From a virus: a DNA stretch of 64,000 nucleotides. Each line of letters opens with the position of its first letter. Position 1 is the stretch's first letter. The notes beneath the pieces are model-generated. The model worked only from the letters and a program-made list of their open reading frames with translations. It made no database searches and was not told the origin of the DNA. A program made the translations under genes and the position numbers. The stretch spans positions 1-64,000 of IMG/VR virus record IMGVR_UViG_3300035670_000163; one strand, given 5' to 3'. Shown piece after piece: positions 33,609-42,630 of this stretch.

Positions 33609-34577
33609 TTATAGCGTTCCGTAATCTTGAATTGTGTTATTTACATCTGTAATCAGACCATAATCAAATTCACCAGAAAGTGGTGTTCCACCAGATTGTG
33701 CTAATGCATATGCAGCATTTGCAGCTGCATAGGCTGAATTTGCATAAACTCCAGCCGAATTTGCATCTTGAGTTGCAGTATTTGCTTGTTCGTAAGCTGA
33801 GTTTGCATATGAACTAGCTGAATTGGCTGCATCTCTTACCCAAGAATCCGTAGCATTATTAGCTGCATCATATGCGGCTTGGGCTAAAATTTCTGCGGTA
33901 TTGGCAACAACAAATGAAGCATTAGCATAAGAACTGGCTGAGTTAGCAGCATCATATGCGTCTCCAGCTAATTCAGTTGCAACTAAAATGTTTGAGTAAT
34001 TTAAATTTGCTTCCGCATAAGCAGCATTAGCATGTAAATATGCACTATTAGCAAAAGAACCAGAAGTGACAGCTTTCTGATCTGCGGTATTGGCTGCAAC
34101 AAAAGCACCATTAGCATATGAACTTGCTGAATTCGCAACATCTCTCGCCCAAGAATCTGTTGCTGAACCACCAGTATTTGCAGTATCAAAGGCCGCTTGT
34201 GCTAATATGTTTGTGGTGTTTGCATAATCATATGCCGAGTTGACATGTCGATATGCAACGTTTAAATGTACATCAAGATTTGTAGCATATTGTATTGCTG
34301 TACATGCATAGAATCTAGCTAAAAATACTTCAGCATTAGCTGTATTTGCGGTGTTAGATGCTGCATTTGCTAAGTCTGCGGTATATTGTATGAATACTGG
34401 ATCAGCTAAGTTTGCAGTATCAAAAGCGGCATTAGCATGACCATAAGCTGTATCAATGCGAAGAGTGGTCGGTGTACTAGTAAGTACCCAACCATCTCCA
34501 TTAAAAGTCCAAGTTTTACCCTCAAACGAATATTGATCGTTTAAGACCGGACTTGAAGGAAAATTAATTGTCGCCAT
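33609..34577 (-). CDS. Heptad-repeat fibre protein (322 residues)
   Basis: N-terminal domain ATINFPSSPVLNDQYSFEGK followed by TWTFNGDGWVLTS, shared with the next upstream gene and typical of short-fibre N-termini in marine phages. The rest is almost entirely x-A-N-x-A-[FY]-x heptads with DTWVRD/DSWARD linkers, ending in a short unique tail (FDYGLITDVNNTIQDYGTL). No GNLTVSG or WNE module is present, so it is the simplest of the set. Probably a helical fibre or a spacer in a composite fibre. Confidence 0.75.
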   Translation of the reverse strand: MATINFPSSPVLNDQYSFEGKTWTFNGDGWVLTSTPTTLRIDTAYGHANAAFDTANLADPVFIQYTADLANAASNTANTANAEVFLARFYACTAIQYATNLDVHLNVAYRHVNSAYDYANTTNILAQAAFDTANTGGSATDSWARDVANSASSYANGAFVAANTADQKAVTSGSFANSAYLHANAAYAEANLNYSNILVATELAGDAYDAANSASSYANASFVVANTAEILAQAAYDAANNATDSWVRDAANSASSYANSAYEQANTATQDANSAGVYANSAYAAANAAYALAQSGGTPLSGEFDYGLITDVNNTIQDYGTL

Positions 34578-34609
34578 TATTCAATCACCACTCTGGTCAA
34601 ATCTCTCAA

Positions 34610-36331
34610 TTACAGAGAGACCTGAACCCATTGAGTTGTGTCACCATCATTAATGTAGACGAACTCTATTCCCCCATCGGCGTAGTACCATCTATCTCCT
34701 GCAACAGCGCCAGCTGGCACAGTAGATGAATAGTAGAATTGTGATTTAGCATTGGCAGTTGCAAAGGCACCATTCGCATAACTTGAAGCAGAGTTAGCAA
34801 CACCAAAGGATGCATTAGCGTAAACACCAGATGTTACAGCTCTCTGATCTGCTGTATTGGCAGCTGCAAAGGCACCATTAGCATAAGAACCGGCAGCTTC
34901 AGCATATTGAGTTGCGGTGTTTGCTTGATCGTAAGCGGCATTTGCCCAATCATATGCTGAGTTTGCATGGTCCCAAGCATATGCTGTAGCAGTACTTAGA
35001 CCAACATTTGCAGCTTCAAAAGCTGCATTGGCGTGAATGTAAGCTGCATTAGCATAAGCACCAGAAGTTACTGCCTTTTGGTCAGCAGTATTAGCACCAG
35101 CAAAAGCTCCGTTAGCATAAGAACTTGCAGAGTTTGCGGCACTAAAAGCTGCATTAGCGTAGACACCAGAAGTTACTGCCTTTTGGTCAGCAGTATTGGC
35201 GGCAACAAAAGCGCCATTAGCGTATGATCCAGCACTGACCGCTTTCTGATCAGCAGTATTAGCAGCATCAAATGCAGCATTAGCATATACGCCAGCGGAA
35301 GTGGCATATTGTGTTCCTGTATTTGCTTGAACATATGCAGCATTCGCTCTATCAAGAACGTCAACACCACGAACTAAAACTGTATTGGCAGTAACGTTTG
35401 CTCTAAGTTCTGCTTCATATAGACTTGGTTGAGACAAATCTAAAATATTAGTATCAAATTCTTGATCATAGTTTGTAAACAGATAGAAGGTGTTTGAAGC
35501 CTCCATTCTGATAAGACCAGCATGTCTATTTGTAGTGCCATCATTATAATTACCAGCAAAACCGATACCTACGATATCAGAATCATAGTTATTGGCTGCA
35601 AGGTAGATGATTGGATCTGAAACATTTAAAGACGTAACGTCAATTTGAATCGTATTACCAGAAACGGTGAGGTTACCAGCAATTGACAGGTCTCCAGTAA
35701 TTGTGCCACCAGAAGTTTCTAATTTTGTATTAGCGGCTGCATAAGCACTATTTGCATAATCGCCAGCCGAAGTAGCATATTGAGTTGCAGTATTGGCTTG
35801 GTCAAATGCTGAGTTGGCATAATCACCAGATGTTACAGCTCTTTGATCAGCAGTATTAGCTGCAGCAAAGGCACCATTTGCATAACTAGATGCAGAGTTA
35901 GCAACACCAAAAGAAGCATTAGCGTATACGCCAGCACTAACCGCTTTCTGATCAGCAGTATTGGCCGCAGCAAAGGCGCCATTAGCATAACTTGACGCAG
36001 AGTTGGCAGCTTCAAAGGCACCATTTGCATAAGAACCTGCAATAACACCACCAGTTTCATAAGCAGTATTTGCAGCATCAAAAGCAAGTTGCGCTAAGTT
36101 GTTTGCAGTATTTGCATGGCCATAAGCCGCATTAGCATATGTACCAGCAGATGTGGCATACTGTGTCGCAATATTGGCTTTGTCGAAAGCCGCATTAGCG
36201 TGCAGGCGAATAGTTGATGTGATGCCAGTTGAGATAAGTTCCCAAGCGGTACCATTAAATTTCCAGGTCTTTCCGCCAAAGGAATATTCGTCACCAGTCG
36301 TTGGTCCGGTAGGGAAATTAATTGTTGCCAT
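34610..36331 (-). CDS. Heptad-repeat fibre protein (573 residues)
   Basis: N-terminal domain ATINFPTGPTTGDEYSFGGK/TWKFNGTAWELIS, paralogous to the 322-residue protein. Two heptad blocks flank a GDLSIAGNLTVSG module (bases 35353-35710). The C-terminal domain (FYYSSTVPAGAVAGDRWYYA, then IEFVYINDGDTTQWVQVSL) is of the type that ends fibre or head-fibre proteins and is related to a domain inside the 1260-residue protein. Linkers TADQKAV(S/T)(A/S)G repeat throughout. I infer an assembled tail fibre component. Confidence 0.77.
   Translation of the reverse strand: MATINFPTGPTTGDEYSFGGKTWKFNGTAWELISTGITSTIRLHANAAFDKANIATQYATSAGTYANAAYGHANTANNLAQLAFDAANTAYETGGVIAGSYANGAFEAANSASSYANGAFAAANTADQKAVSAGVYANASFGVANSASSYANGAFAAANTADQRAVTSGDYANSAFDQANTATQYATSAGDYANSAYAAANTKLETSGGTITGDLSIAGNLTVSGNTIQIDVTSLNVSDPIIYLAANNYDSDIVGIGFAGNYNDGTTNRHAGLIRMEASNTFYLFTNYDQEFDTNILDLSQPSLYEAELRANVTANTVLVRGVDVLDRANAAYVQANTGTQYATSAGVYANAAFDAANTADQKAVSAGSYANGAFVAANTADQKAVTSGVYANAAFSAANSASSYANGAFAGANTADQKAVTSGAYANAAYIHANAAFEAANVGLSTATAYAWDHANSAYDWANAAYDQANTATQYAEAAGSYANGAFAAANTADQRAVTSGVYANASFGVANSASSYANGAFATANAKSQFYYSSTVPAGAVAGDRWYYADGGIEFVYINDGDTTQWVQVSL
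35353..35710 (-). repeat. GNLTVSG fibre module, copy B
   Basis: Paralogous to 30431-30788, the same length in bases. The protein sequence is about nine-tenths conserved while third codon positions have drifted, so the duplication is old and the amino acid sequence is under constraint. Confidence 0.75.
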
Positions 36332-36358
36332 GTTTGTTTTCTCTCGTTAAGTTATGGT

Positions 36359-39300
36359 TTAGTACCATGATCCTATGTTAATATTCGTGTTAGAGGAACC
36401 AACCGGTTCCAGCTTAAAGTATGATCCCGCCAGAGTATCAAAAGCGCCACCAGGAGTACTCGTAAGTCTATACTGAGGCGTGAAACTACCAGCAGATCCA
36501 ACAGATATCGTGCCTTTCAAGAAAACATTATGATTATCTACATCTGAAGCTGATGAAACTGTTGTGCTTGATACGGTATTTATCATAATTGAGGTTGGTG
36601 TTGCTGGTGAATTTAGTGCGGAACTGTTATGAATAACCTTATAAAGTATGTTATTTACAGTTGCAGAACCAGCAAAACCAACGGCCAATGCGTGAGAATT
36701 AGAACCAGATGTTTTCTCTAGTGAAAAACTGGCTTCAAATTCGTAAACTGTATTTGCAAGTAGATTGACACTTACACCATAGATACTTTGAACTGTGTCA
36801 GAATCATTACCTGTTCTTGCGGTTTCTAAACGATAGTAAGTATCATCATCTACAAGATTCTGGTCAACAAATGCAGATAACTCAATCCATTGTAGAGAGT
36901 CGCCATCGTCAACATAAATGAACTCTTGACCTAAGTCAGAGTCAATCCAGCGGTCACCTTCATTTGCATTTAATGGTGGAGTTGAACTAAAATAGAATGT
37001 ACTCTTTCCGTTTGCAAGATCATATGCTGCATTTGCTTGTTCATAGGCAGCCGTAATTAAAAGAAGATCGGTATTTACAGTATCAAATACTGTTTGAATT
37101 GTATTTGCATTTGTGTTTGCTTTATTAAATGCGGATTCTGCGTGAGAACTAGCTGCATTGGCCTCTGCAAAAGCACCGTTAGCATAAGATTCTGCTGAAC
37201 TAGAAGCAACATTAAAATAGTTGATACCATCATTAGAGAATGTCCAAGAATCTCTACCTTCATCCCACAAGAACGCAACGTTGTCAGAGATACCACGATC
37301 CACCTCAATACCAGCATTAAAGTTTGGTAGAGTTGCTTGAGAGATTGCAGCATTAAGAGTCAGAATATTATCAGCGATGATTAACGTGGTCGTGTTGGCA
37401 TATGTCACACCTCCAACCACTGTCATATTACCATAAACTCTTACGTCACCATTAATATCACCACCTGAAGAACTATACTTTGTATTGGCAACATCAAACG
37501 AAGCATTAGCATGACGGAATGCAGCGGCTGCCTTATCGTTAGAAACGTTTGCAATTGTAAATGAAGCATTAGCATACACGCCAGCCGAGACCGCTTTCTG
37601 ATCCACAACAACGATAGATGATAATGCAGAGGCTGCCGATGATGTTGCAGTATTTGCTTGATTAAATGCAGCATTAGCGTGTGTATACGACGAATTAGCG
37701 TGTAATCCTACCGTGTTTGCCTTGTCAAATGCTGCCTGAGTATAATCACTGGTACCAGCATTATTTGCGGTGTCAAATGCTGCCTGTGCAAGAATCTCAA
37801 CAGTATTTGCTAATGAATAACCTGAGTTAGCATATGATCCTGCAAGATTGGCTTTGAAGTATGCAGAATTGGCATAAGATTCTGCCGCAGCAGAAGCAAT
37901 ATTATTATAATTTACGCCATCATTTGTAAACTGCCAATAATCATTTACTTCGTTCCATCGAATTTGAACACCAGTTTCATCACCACGAACGACACGGATA
38001 CCAGAGTTACTTGTTGGATTACCTACTGTACCTGCACTAATATCAATTAGATTGTCGTCAATCGTTATAGACGAAACGGATAATATTGCTCTATCACCGT
38101 CAACTCTTAAATTACCAGATACAGTTAAGTCGCCTGTTATTGTACCACCAGCAGAATTTAATTTAGTATTTGCGGTTGCAAAAGCCGCATTAGCATAAAC
38201 ACCAGCAGAATTTGCAGCAACAAAGGCTGCGTTTGCTTGTGTATATGCTGAACCTATTGTTATCGTATTTGTATTTGATTGGTCATATGCAGAGTTTGCC
38301 TGTTCATATGCCAAGTTAGCAAGTATACCACCTTCAGTAAGTTGAATACTATTTGCTAAAGCAAAGGCAGCTAGTGCGATTGCAGTAGCAGTATTTGTTT
38401 CTGAATAAGATGAGTTTGCGTAATTATATGCTAACGTTGCTGAATCATTTGCAGTATTGGCTCTATCAAAAGCCGCATTTGCTTTATCGAATGCCGAGTT
38501 TGCATAATTTCCAGCAATAGTTCCACCAGCAATTAAAGCATTATTTGCAACATCGAAAGCAGCATTAGCATGATCATAAGCACTAACAGCAAACTGTAAG
38601 CCTGCGGCATTGGCAGCATTATATGCTGAATTTGCATGGTCGTATGCTGATGCAGAATGTGTTCCAGACGCACCAGTAAACGCCGCATTGGCTCTAGCGT
38701 AAGCACTATTTGCATAAGAACCTGCCGAATTGGCCGCAATTGCAGTGCCCAATGCAAGTATATTTGTTTGGCCTGCAATGGCATATGCAGCATTAGCCTC
38801 GTTGAAAGCAGAGTTAGCATAAGATTCTGCAGCAGCTGAAGCAATATTACTTGTAGTATTATTTCCAGTAAATTGCCATTGTCCAACTGTTTCATTCCAA
38901 AGTATTGAAGCGTTCTGATATATGCCACGTTCAACTTCTATACCTGCATTTTCAGTAGGACTTGCAGATTGACCAAGATCAGAATTTAAAACTAAGACGT
39001 TATCACCAATATTTAATTGGTTTGTTGCAACATAAGTTGTTACACCAGAAACAGTGAGATTGCCTGTAACAACAACATCACCAGAAACAGTTCCGCCAGA
39101 AGAACTAAATTTTGTATTTGCTACATTATAAACAGTATTTGTTGTATTAAAAGATGCATTTGCATGATCACTAACTCTTTGTACATCATTAATAACCGAT
39201 ACTGTATTAGCAAATATATCTGTCAATAATAAAGAAGTATTGATCGAATTATTTAATGATGTATTTGCTGTAATGAAAGCCGCATTTGCATGTACATAAG

Positions 39301-40141
39301 AAACGTTAGCAATATTTGCAATTTCATAGGCTGCATTGGCGTGAATGTATGCACTATTAGCATAACTTGATGCACTATTAGCAGCATCACGAACCCACGT
39401 ATCGATACCATTATTTGCAACTTCAAAAGCTGCATTGGCCTGTATAGAAGCAAACGTAGCAATTGAATTAACTAAGTTTGCAAGAGAATATGCAGAGTTA
39501 GCATAAGAACCAACTGAAGTTGCTGTATTGTTGGCAGTATTTGCAACAGAATGTCCAGAGTTGGCGTGAAGATATGCACTATTAGCATGGTCATAAGAAT
39601 TTTGTGCAAAGTCTGCGGTACCTGGAAAATCAACCGCAACATTAGAAACACTAGTAATACGACCATCACTACCAACTGTAAATGTTGGAATGTATCGGGT
39701 GTTACCATAAGAACCCGATGTTACATTGGTGTCCGATAACGATACTGATAAATTAACATTTGCAGAACCATCTATTGATACATTACCAGATATATCACCA
39801 GTCAAAAAGACAGTAAATGGATTTTGTAATTGTGAAGCTGTGCCTGCATTTCCACTAATATCGCCAGAGAACGTACCAACAAAAGCATTTGCAGTAATTA
39901 CATTTGAAGCAAAAGAACCAAACTGATCTCTAGTAACGATTGTATTTGCATTGGCTAAAGGTGTATTTGCATTAATAATTGTGGTGTAATATTCACCACC
40001 AATTACATTTGCTGCTCCTATTCCTTCATTACCAATAAATAATTTATTTGATAAAAAAGAATACGCTAATTCACCACCTACTAAACTGCCATCAGCTGGT
40101 GCAGTATTCGCTGTGGAATACTTTATCTGAATAATTGCCAT
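36359..40141 (-). CDS. Large heptad-repeat fibre protein with three WNE modules (1260 residues)
   Basis: N-terminus AIIQIKYSTANTAPADGSLV with GELAYSFLSNKLFIGNEG is a classic phage tail-fibre start. Heptads of x-A-N-x-A-[FY]-x alternate with three WNE-type modules (cores ILWNETVGQWQFT, IRWNEVNDYWQFTNDG and FLWDEGRDSWTFSNDG, each ahead of an AAESYAN-type heptad start). Near the C-terminus is FYFSSTPPLNANEGDRWIDS with EFIYVDDGDSLQWIEL, followed by a beta domain of about 130 residues (ETARTGNDSDTVQSIYGVSV, VGSAGSFTPQYRLTSTP), a type found in head and tail fibres. I infer a long fibre whose modules give bends and knobs. Confidence 0.8.
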   Translation of the reverse strand: MAIIQIKYSTANTAPADGSLVGGELAYSFLSNKLFIGNEGIGAANVIGGEYYTTIINANTPLANANTIVTRDQFGSFASNVITANAFVGTFSGDISGNAGTASQLQNPFTVFLTGDISGNVSIDGSANVNLSVSLSDTNVTSGSYGNTRYIPTFTVGSDGRITSVSNVAVDFPGTADFAQNSYDHANSAYLHANSGHSVANTANNTATSVGSYANSAYSLANLVNSIATFASIQANAAFEVANNGIDTWVRDAANSASSYANSAYIHANAAYEIANIANVSYVHANAAFITANTSLNNSINTSLLLTDIFANTVSVINDVQRVSDHANASFNTTNTVYNVANTKFSSSGGTVSGDVVVTGNLTVSGVTTYVATNQLNIGDNVLVLNSDLGQSASPTENAGIEVERGIYQNASILWNETVGQWQFTGNNTTSNIASAAAESYANSAFNEANAAYAIAGQTNILALGTAIAANSAGSYANSAYARANAAFTGASGTHSASAYDHANSAYNAANAAGLQFAVSAYDHANAAFDVANNALIAGGTIAGNYANSAFDKANAAFDRANTANDSATLAYNYANSSYSETNTATAIALAAFALANSIQLTEGGILANLAYEQANSAYDQSNTNTITIGSAYTQANAAFVAANSAGVYANAAFATANTKLNSAGGTITGDLTVSGNLRVDGDRAILSVSSITIDDNLIDISAGTVGNPTSNSGIRVVRGDETGVQIRWNEVNDYWQFTNDGVNYNNIASAAAESYANSAYFKANLAGSYANSGYSLANTVEILAQAAFDTANNAGTSDYTQAAFDKANTVGLHANSSYTHANAAFNQANTATSSAASALSSIVVVDQKAVSAGVYANASFTIANVSNDKAAAAFRHANASFDVANTKYSSSGGDINGDVRVYGNMTVVGGVTYANTTTLIIADNILTLNAAISQATLPNFNAGIEVDRGISDNVAFLWDEGRDSWTFSNDGINYFNVASSSAESYANGAFAEANAASSHAESAFNKANTNANTIQTVFDTVNTDLLLITAAYEQANAAYDLANGKSTFYFSSTPPLNANEGDRWIDSDLGQEFIYVDDGDSLQWIELSAFVDQNLVDDDTYYRLETARTGNDSDTVQSIYGVSVNLLANTVYEFEASFSLEKTSGSNSHALAVGFAGSATVNNILYKVIHNSSALNSPATPTSIMINTVSSTTVSSASDVDNHNVFLKGTISVGSAGSFTPQYRLTSTPGGAFDTLAGSYFKLEPVGSSNTNINIGSWY

Positions 40142-40342
40142 TTAAAATGTTCCGCCGGTAATCGTATCGATTGGTTTATTCACCCATTTACCAGACGCTT
40201 CTTCATATGTCAATACGTGGTTATTTGCAACGGCGTTCAATTCTATATTATTAATTTGCGCTAAATTTAAGTTTGCTGTTCTGGCGACAGTTACAGATGA
40301 AATGGTTGTCTTTTTTGGTTTTACTTGAACGGTTATTGCCAT
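40142..40342 (-). CDS. Small protein at the head of the fibre gene block
   Basis: A 66-residue protein (MAITVQVKPKKTTISSVTVA, LNLAQINNIELNAVANNHVL and a tail with TYEEASGKWVNKPI). The LTYEEASGKWVN pattern resembles the 'L.W....W.N' C-terminal motif common at the ends of fibre modules in marine phages. Its stop codon touches, in the same frame, the start of the 1260-residue fibre. Probably a structural accessory; function unknown. Confidence 0.65.
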   Translation of the reverse strand: MAITVQVKPKKTTISSVTVARTANLNLAQINNIELNAVANNHVLTYEEASGKWVNKPIDTITGGTF

Positions 40343-40344
40343 GT

Positions 40345-40677
40345 TTATCTCGTTACGTTAGGTAAAACGGTTATGATTCCTTCAAAAATTCTGGTCACTT
40401 CTCCATTACCATCATCAATTTCGACATCATAAACGTACCTTCCAGCAGTCAGATTTGCAGTGTTGGCCGCAGACATGGACATGGTAATCTCACCTAAAGT
40501 TGGTGTAGAAACCGAGACTTCAAATTCTTTATAAGAGGATGTGTAATAGGAACGGCGCATCATTGATCTGGCCGTGTAACCCACCAAGTTTTGAGGGGTG
40601 CCGGTACCATCATTTACGTTAATTACCGTATTAAATGTTGCACCTTGATCGAGGGTGAGTTCTACAAATTCTGCCAA
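40345..40677 (-). CDS. Small virion-associated protein, BppU-like
   Basis: A 110-residue protein (FVELTLDQGATFNTVINVND, QNLVGYTARSMMRRSYYTSS, ending YDVEIDDGNGEVTRIFEGII). This is the pattern of a small Ig-like domain common in phages of many hosts and related in outline to the N-terminal domain of baseplate upper proteins. In marine T4-like phages such genes lie next to fibre genes. I infer a baseplate- or fibre-attachment role; the assignment is by pattern only. Confidence 0.7.
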   Translation of the reverse strand: MAEFVELTLDQGATFNTVINVNDGTGTPQNLVGYTARSMMRRSYYTSSYKEFEVSVSTPTLGEITMSMSAANTANLTAGRYVYDVEIDDGNGEVTRIFEGIITVLPNVTR

Positions 40678-40727
40678 AATGACGCTCCTTTAAGACTTTT
40701 ATCGTCTATTTAGTCAAATACTGAAGT

Positions 40728-41285
40728 TCACCATCTAGGATTTTCATTCAATTGTTGGAAAAATATATCTGGATTGACTTTCCAAAAGGTCTGTTTGTGT
40801 CCTCTATACTCTTTTTCACATACTTTTTCCACCATTCTAGTGCTTTGAAAGATGGGCATACAAATATTATGCATCAATTTTAGGCTTGCCTCTGATGAAT
40901 CGTGTGTTGTAATATAGAGGTTTGAGCCCTTTGGAGCCCATTCTATGCAAATAGGTATTAAAAACTGCGCTGTTGCATTTTGGTGATGTTTTATTCCGTA
41001 TTTTGTTCTAAGATTTTTGATTTCGGTATCTTCAGAATGAACGCACGATCTAACTCCAATTCTATAACTATTTTCACCCATGAAATCAAAAGAATGTGCA
41101 GCTACAGAACCTATTGCTTTTCCTTTTTTAAATAGAATCCAAACTTTCCATTCTTTTTCGTTAAGTAAAGGCTTAATCATTGTATCATAACTAGAGTTGT
41201 TAATGAATCCTTTTTCTTTTGATTTTTGATAAAAGTAACTTAAATCTAAACTTTCAGACCAATCAACGATTTTGTAATCAGACAT
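40728..41285 (-). CDS. Putative GNAT-like acyltransferase
   Basis: A 185-residue protein with a layout that recalls the GNAT fold: N-terminal helices, a strand pair KVWILFKKGKAIGSVAAHSF, a central strand YRIGVRSCVHSE and a late helix SSEASLKLMHNICMPIF. The classical acetyl-CoA binding Q/RxxGxG/A loop is not clear, so activity is uncertain. It is the last minus-strand gene before the divergent plus-strand cassette, and its start codon overlaps a CATAAATA box facing the other way. It may belong functionally with the cassette (modifying sugars or amino acids) or be unrelated. Confidence 0.55.
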   Translation of the reverse strand: MSDYKIVDWSESLDLSYFYQKSKEKGFINNSSYDTMIKPLLNEKEWKVWILFKKGKAIGSVAAHSFDFMGENSYRIGVRSCVHSEDTEIKNLRTKYGIKHHQNATAQFLIPICIEWAPKGSNLYITTHDSSEASLKLMHNICMPIFQSTRMVEKVCEKEYRGHKQTFWKVNPDIFFQQLNENPRW

Positions 41286-41290
41286 AAATA
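41283..41290 (+). promoter_or_regulatory. Possible late promoter (CATAAATA) for the plus-strand cassette
   Basis: CATAAATA on the plus strand, 39 bases before the first cassette ATG, the same variant as upstream of gp18. The CAT is also the start codon complement of the leftward gene. No convincing -35/-10 pair is seen in this gap, so it is the best candidate. Confidence 0.4.
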
Positions 41291-41310
41291 TTTTTCCATT
41301 GACAATAATT

Positions 41311-41318
41311 TATTTATC
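41311..41318 (-). promoter_or_regulatory. Possible late promoter (GATAAATA) for the leftward gene
   Basis: GATAAATA on the minus strand, 25 bases before the ATG at 41285. It faces opposite to the box at 41283-41290, making an overlapping divergent pair. Two boxes in a 44-base gap are suggestive, but AT-rich sequence makes such matches easy. Confidence 0.35.
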
Positions 41319-41329
41319 TACTGAAAAAA

Positions 41330-41836
41330 ATGATTTTACCTGAAACCAATTTTTTAGAAACCGATTTTCATTTTGACTATGTAAACATGTTAGATGACTA
41401 CTATAAAATTTATGACTCTATACAAAAAAATCAAATATATATTTCTTCTTATGATGGAAAAACTTATGAATTTAATTATGAAGATATAAAAAAAGATAAA
41501 ACTCTTTCTGAAAAAAACTGTACAAAAATAAATTCTTGGTTTTTTGGTTCTTATACGGAAAAAGTTTATAAAGAACTGAATGAAAAATTTGATATCTGTC
41601 GTGCAAGATTTATGAGAATGGATGAAAACAATAGAGCATATTCTTATCACTCCGACCCTACTGGTAGATTACACATACCACTAAAAACAAATAAAGACTG
41701 TTTATTTTTGGTGGAAGATCGAGTTTATAGTATGCAGAATTTAGGAAAACTTTACTACCTAAACACAACAAAAAAACATACTGCTTTAAATCTATCTTGG
41801 GAAGACAGAATACATTTTGTCGTTTGTTTAAAATGA
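41330..41836 (+). CDS. Aspartyl/asparaginyl beta-hydroxylase-like 2OG-Fe(II) oxygenase
   Basis: A 168-residue protein whose C-terminal half has the double-stranded beta-helix signature of the AspH/cupin-type dioxygenases: H107-S-D109 (iron ligands), then GRLHIPL, a strand CLFLVEDRVYSM, LYYLNTTKKH with H150 as third iron ligand, TALNLSWEDR with R160 as likely 2-oxoglutarate anchor and IHFVVCL. Family members hydroxylate Asp, Asn or other residues or small molecules. First gene of the plus-strand cassette, ending ATGA with the next gene. The substrate is unknown. No good ribosome binding site is seen. Confidence 0.82.
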   Translation: MILPETNFLETDFHFDYVNMLDDYYKIYDSIQKNQIYISSYDGKTYEFNYEDIKKDKTLSEKNCTKINSWFFGSYTEKVYKELNEKFDICRARFMRMDENNRAYSYHSDPTGRLHIPLKTNKDCLFLVEDRVYSMQNLGKLYYLNTTKKHTALNLSWEDRIHFVVCLK

Positions 41837-42630
41837 AACTTTTAAAAGTTATCGGAGAAGAATTTGAACTGGCATCAGCCGACCAACATATTCCAATTAA
41901 AAATTGTTTTAATATTGGTTTAGTGATATTGACACTATCAAATTATTTGTCAGACCATTTAAAATTGGTAAAATTAGGAATAAAAACAAAAGATGTAAAA
42001 TTAGCAATAATTATTGAATCTTCTAAAATAGGAAAATTTAAAACAGAAGATTTAGAAACAAATTTAGATAGAATTGTTTTTATTTGTAATCAATTTGAAA
42101 ACAATGGACTAAATTTAAATTTTAATATTTACGGTTTCGAAAAAGAAATACCATTTTTAGAACAAGAAATATCAAAATCTTTTTGGACTTTTAAAGACAA
42201 ATGGATTGGAGATAAAAAGCAAATAATGGTAAAAAAAAGTTCTAGTTTTGGTTATGATAGTTTTGGTTTTCGGACAAGAAATATTAATTTAAAGATGGCT
42301 TATGATTATGCCGAAAAAAATAATTTAGAAATTGTAGAATTTGATTATGCAGACCGATTTGCCAATGTGTTAGAAAATATGATACACTCTAAATTTGTTA
42401 TTTCAGAAAGAAGTGGATTAATGGTAATGGCCGCATTTGCTAAGGTGCCCGTTTATTTGGTTTCCGAACAACGTTTGTGTATAAACATAGATAATGAAGA
42501 AAGATTGTTAACATGGGGTAACGGCAATTTAACGACATCTAGTAGAATAGAACATATAGAAGACGGAAATATAGAACAATCTTATTTTAAAGGCAAAATC
42601 TATAATGTAACAACCAAAGATACTCTATGA
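41833..42630 (+). CDS. Glycosyltransferase-like protein (GT9/GT-B type)
   Basis: A 265-residue protein. The C-terminal motif at 185-211 (SKFVISERSGLMVMAAFAKV, PVYLV) resembles the nucleotide-sugar site of GT-B enzymes such as ADP-heptose transferases (family GT9), in which a conserved S-G-x-M-H-x-A-A segment precedes VPVxxL. Here Met replaces the His. The N-terminal half shows no motif I recognise. I chose the ATG in the ATGA overlap rather than an upstream TTG. It lies among other glycosyltransferases, which supports the call. Sugar and acceptor unknown. Confidence 0.6.
   Translation: MKLLKVIGEEFELASADQHIPIKNCFNIGLVILTLSNYLSDHLKLVKLGIKTKDVKLAIIIESSKIGKFKTEDLETNLDRIVFICNQFENNGLNLNFNIYGFEKEIPFLEQEISKSFWTFKDKWIGDKKQIMVKKSSSFGYDSFGFRTRNINLKMAYDYAEKNNLEIVEFDYADRFANVLENMIHSKFVISERSGLMVMAAFAKVPVYLVSEQRLCINIDNEERLLTWGNGNLTTSSRIEHIEDGNIEQSYFKGKIYNVTTKDTL

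Noticed and set aside
33606-33613. Exact TATAAATA on the minus strand before the beta-helix spike gene
   Set aside because: It overlaps the stop codon of the previous gene and lies only five bases before the ATG, leaving no room for a leader or ribosome binding site. Not listed as a promoter, though leaderless use cannot be excluded.
27287-41000. CRISPR-like array of short repeats
   Set aside because: The repeats are multiples of three in length, encode protein heptads, and have no unique spacers of regular size. They are coding repeats.
41299-41327. Sigma-70-type promoter for the plus-strand cassette (TTGACA at 41299-41304)
   Set aside because: The sequence at the correct distance for a -10 box is ctgaaaa, which is no match, so only the CATAAATA candidate was kept.
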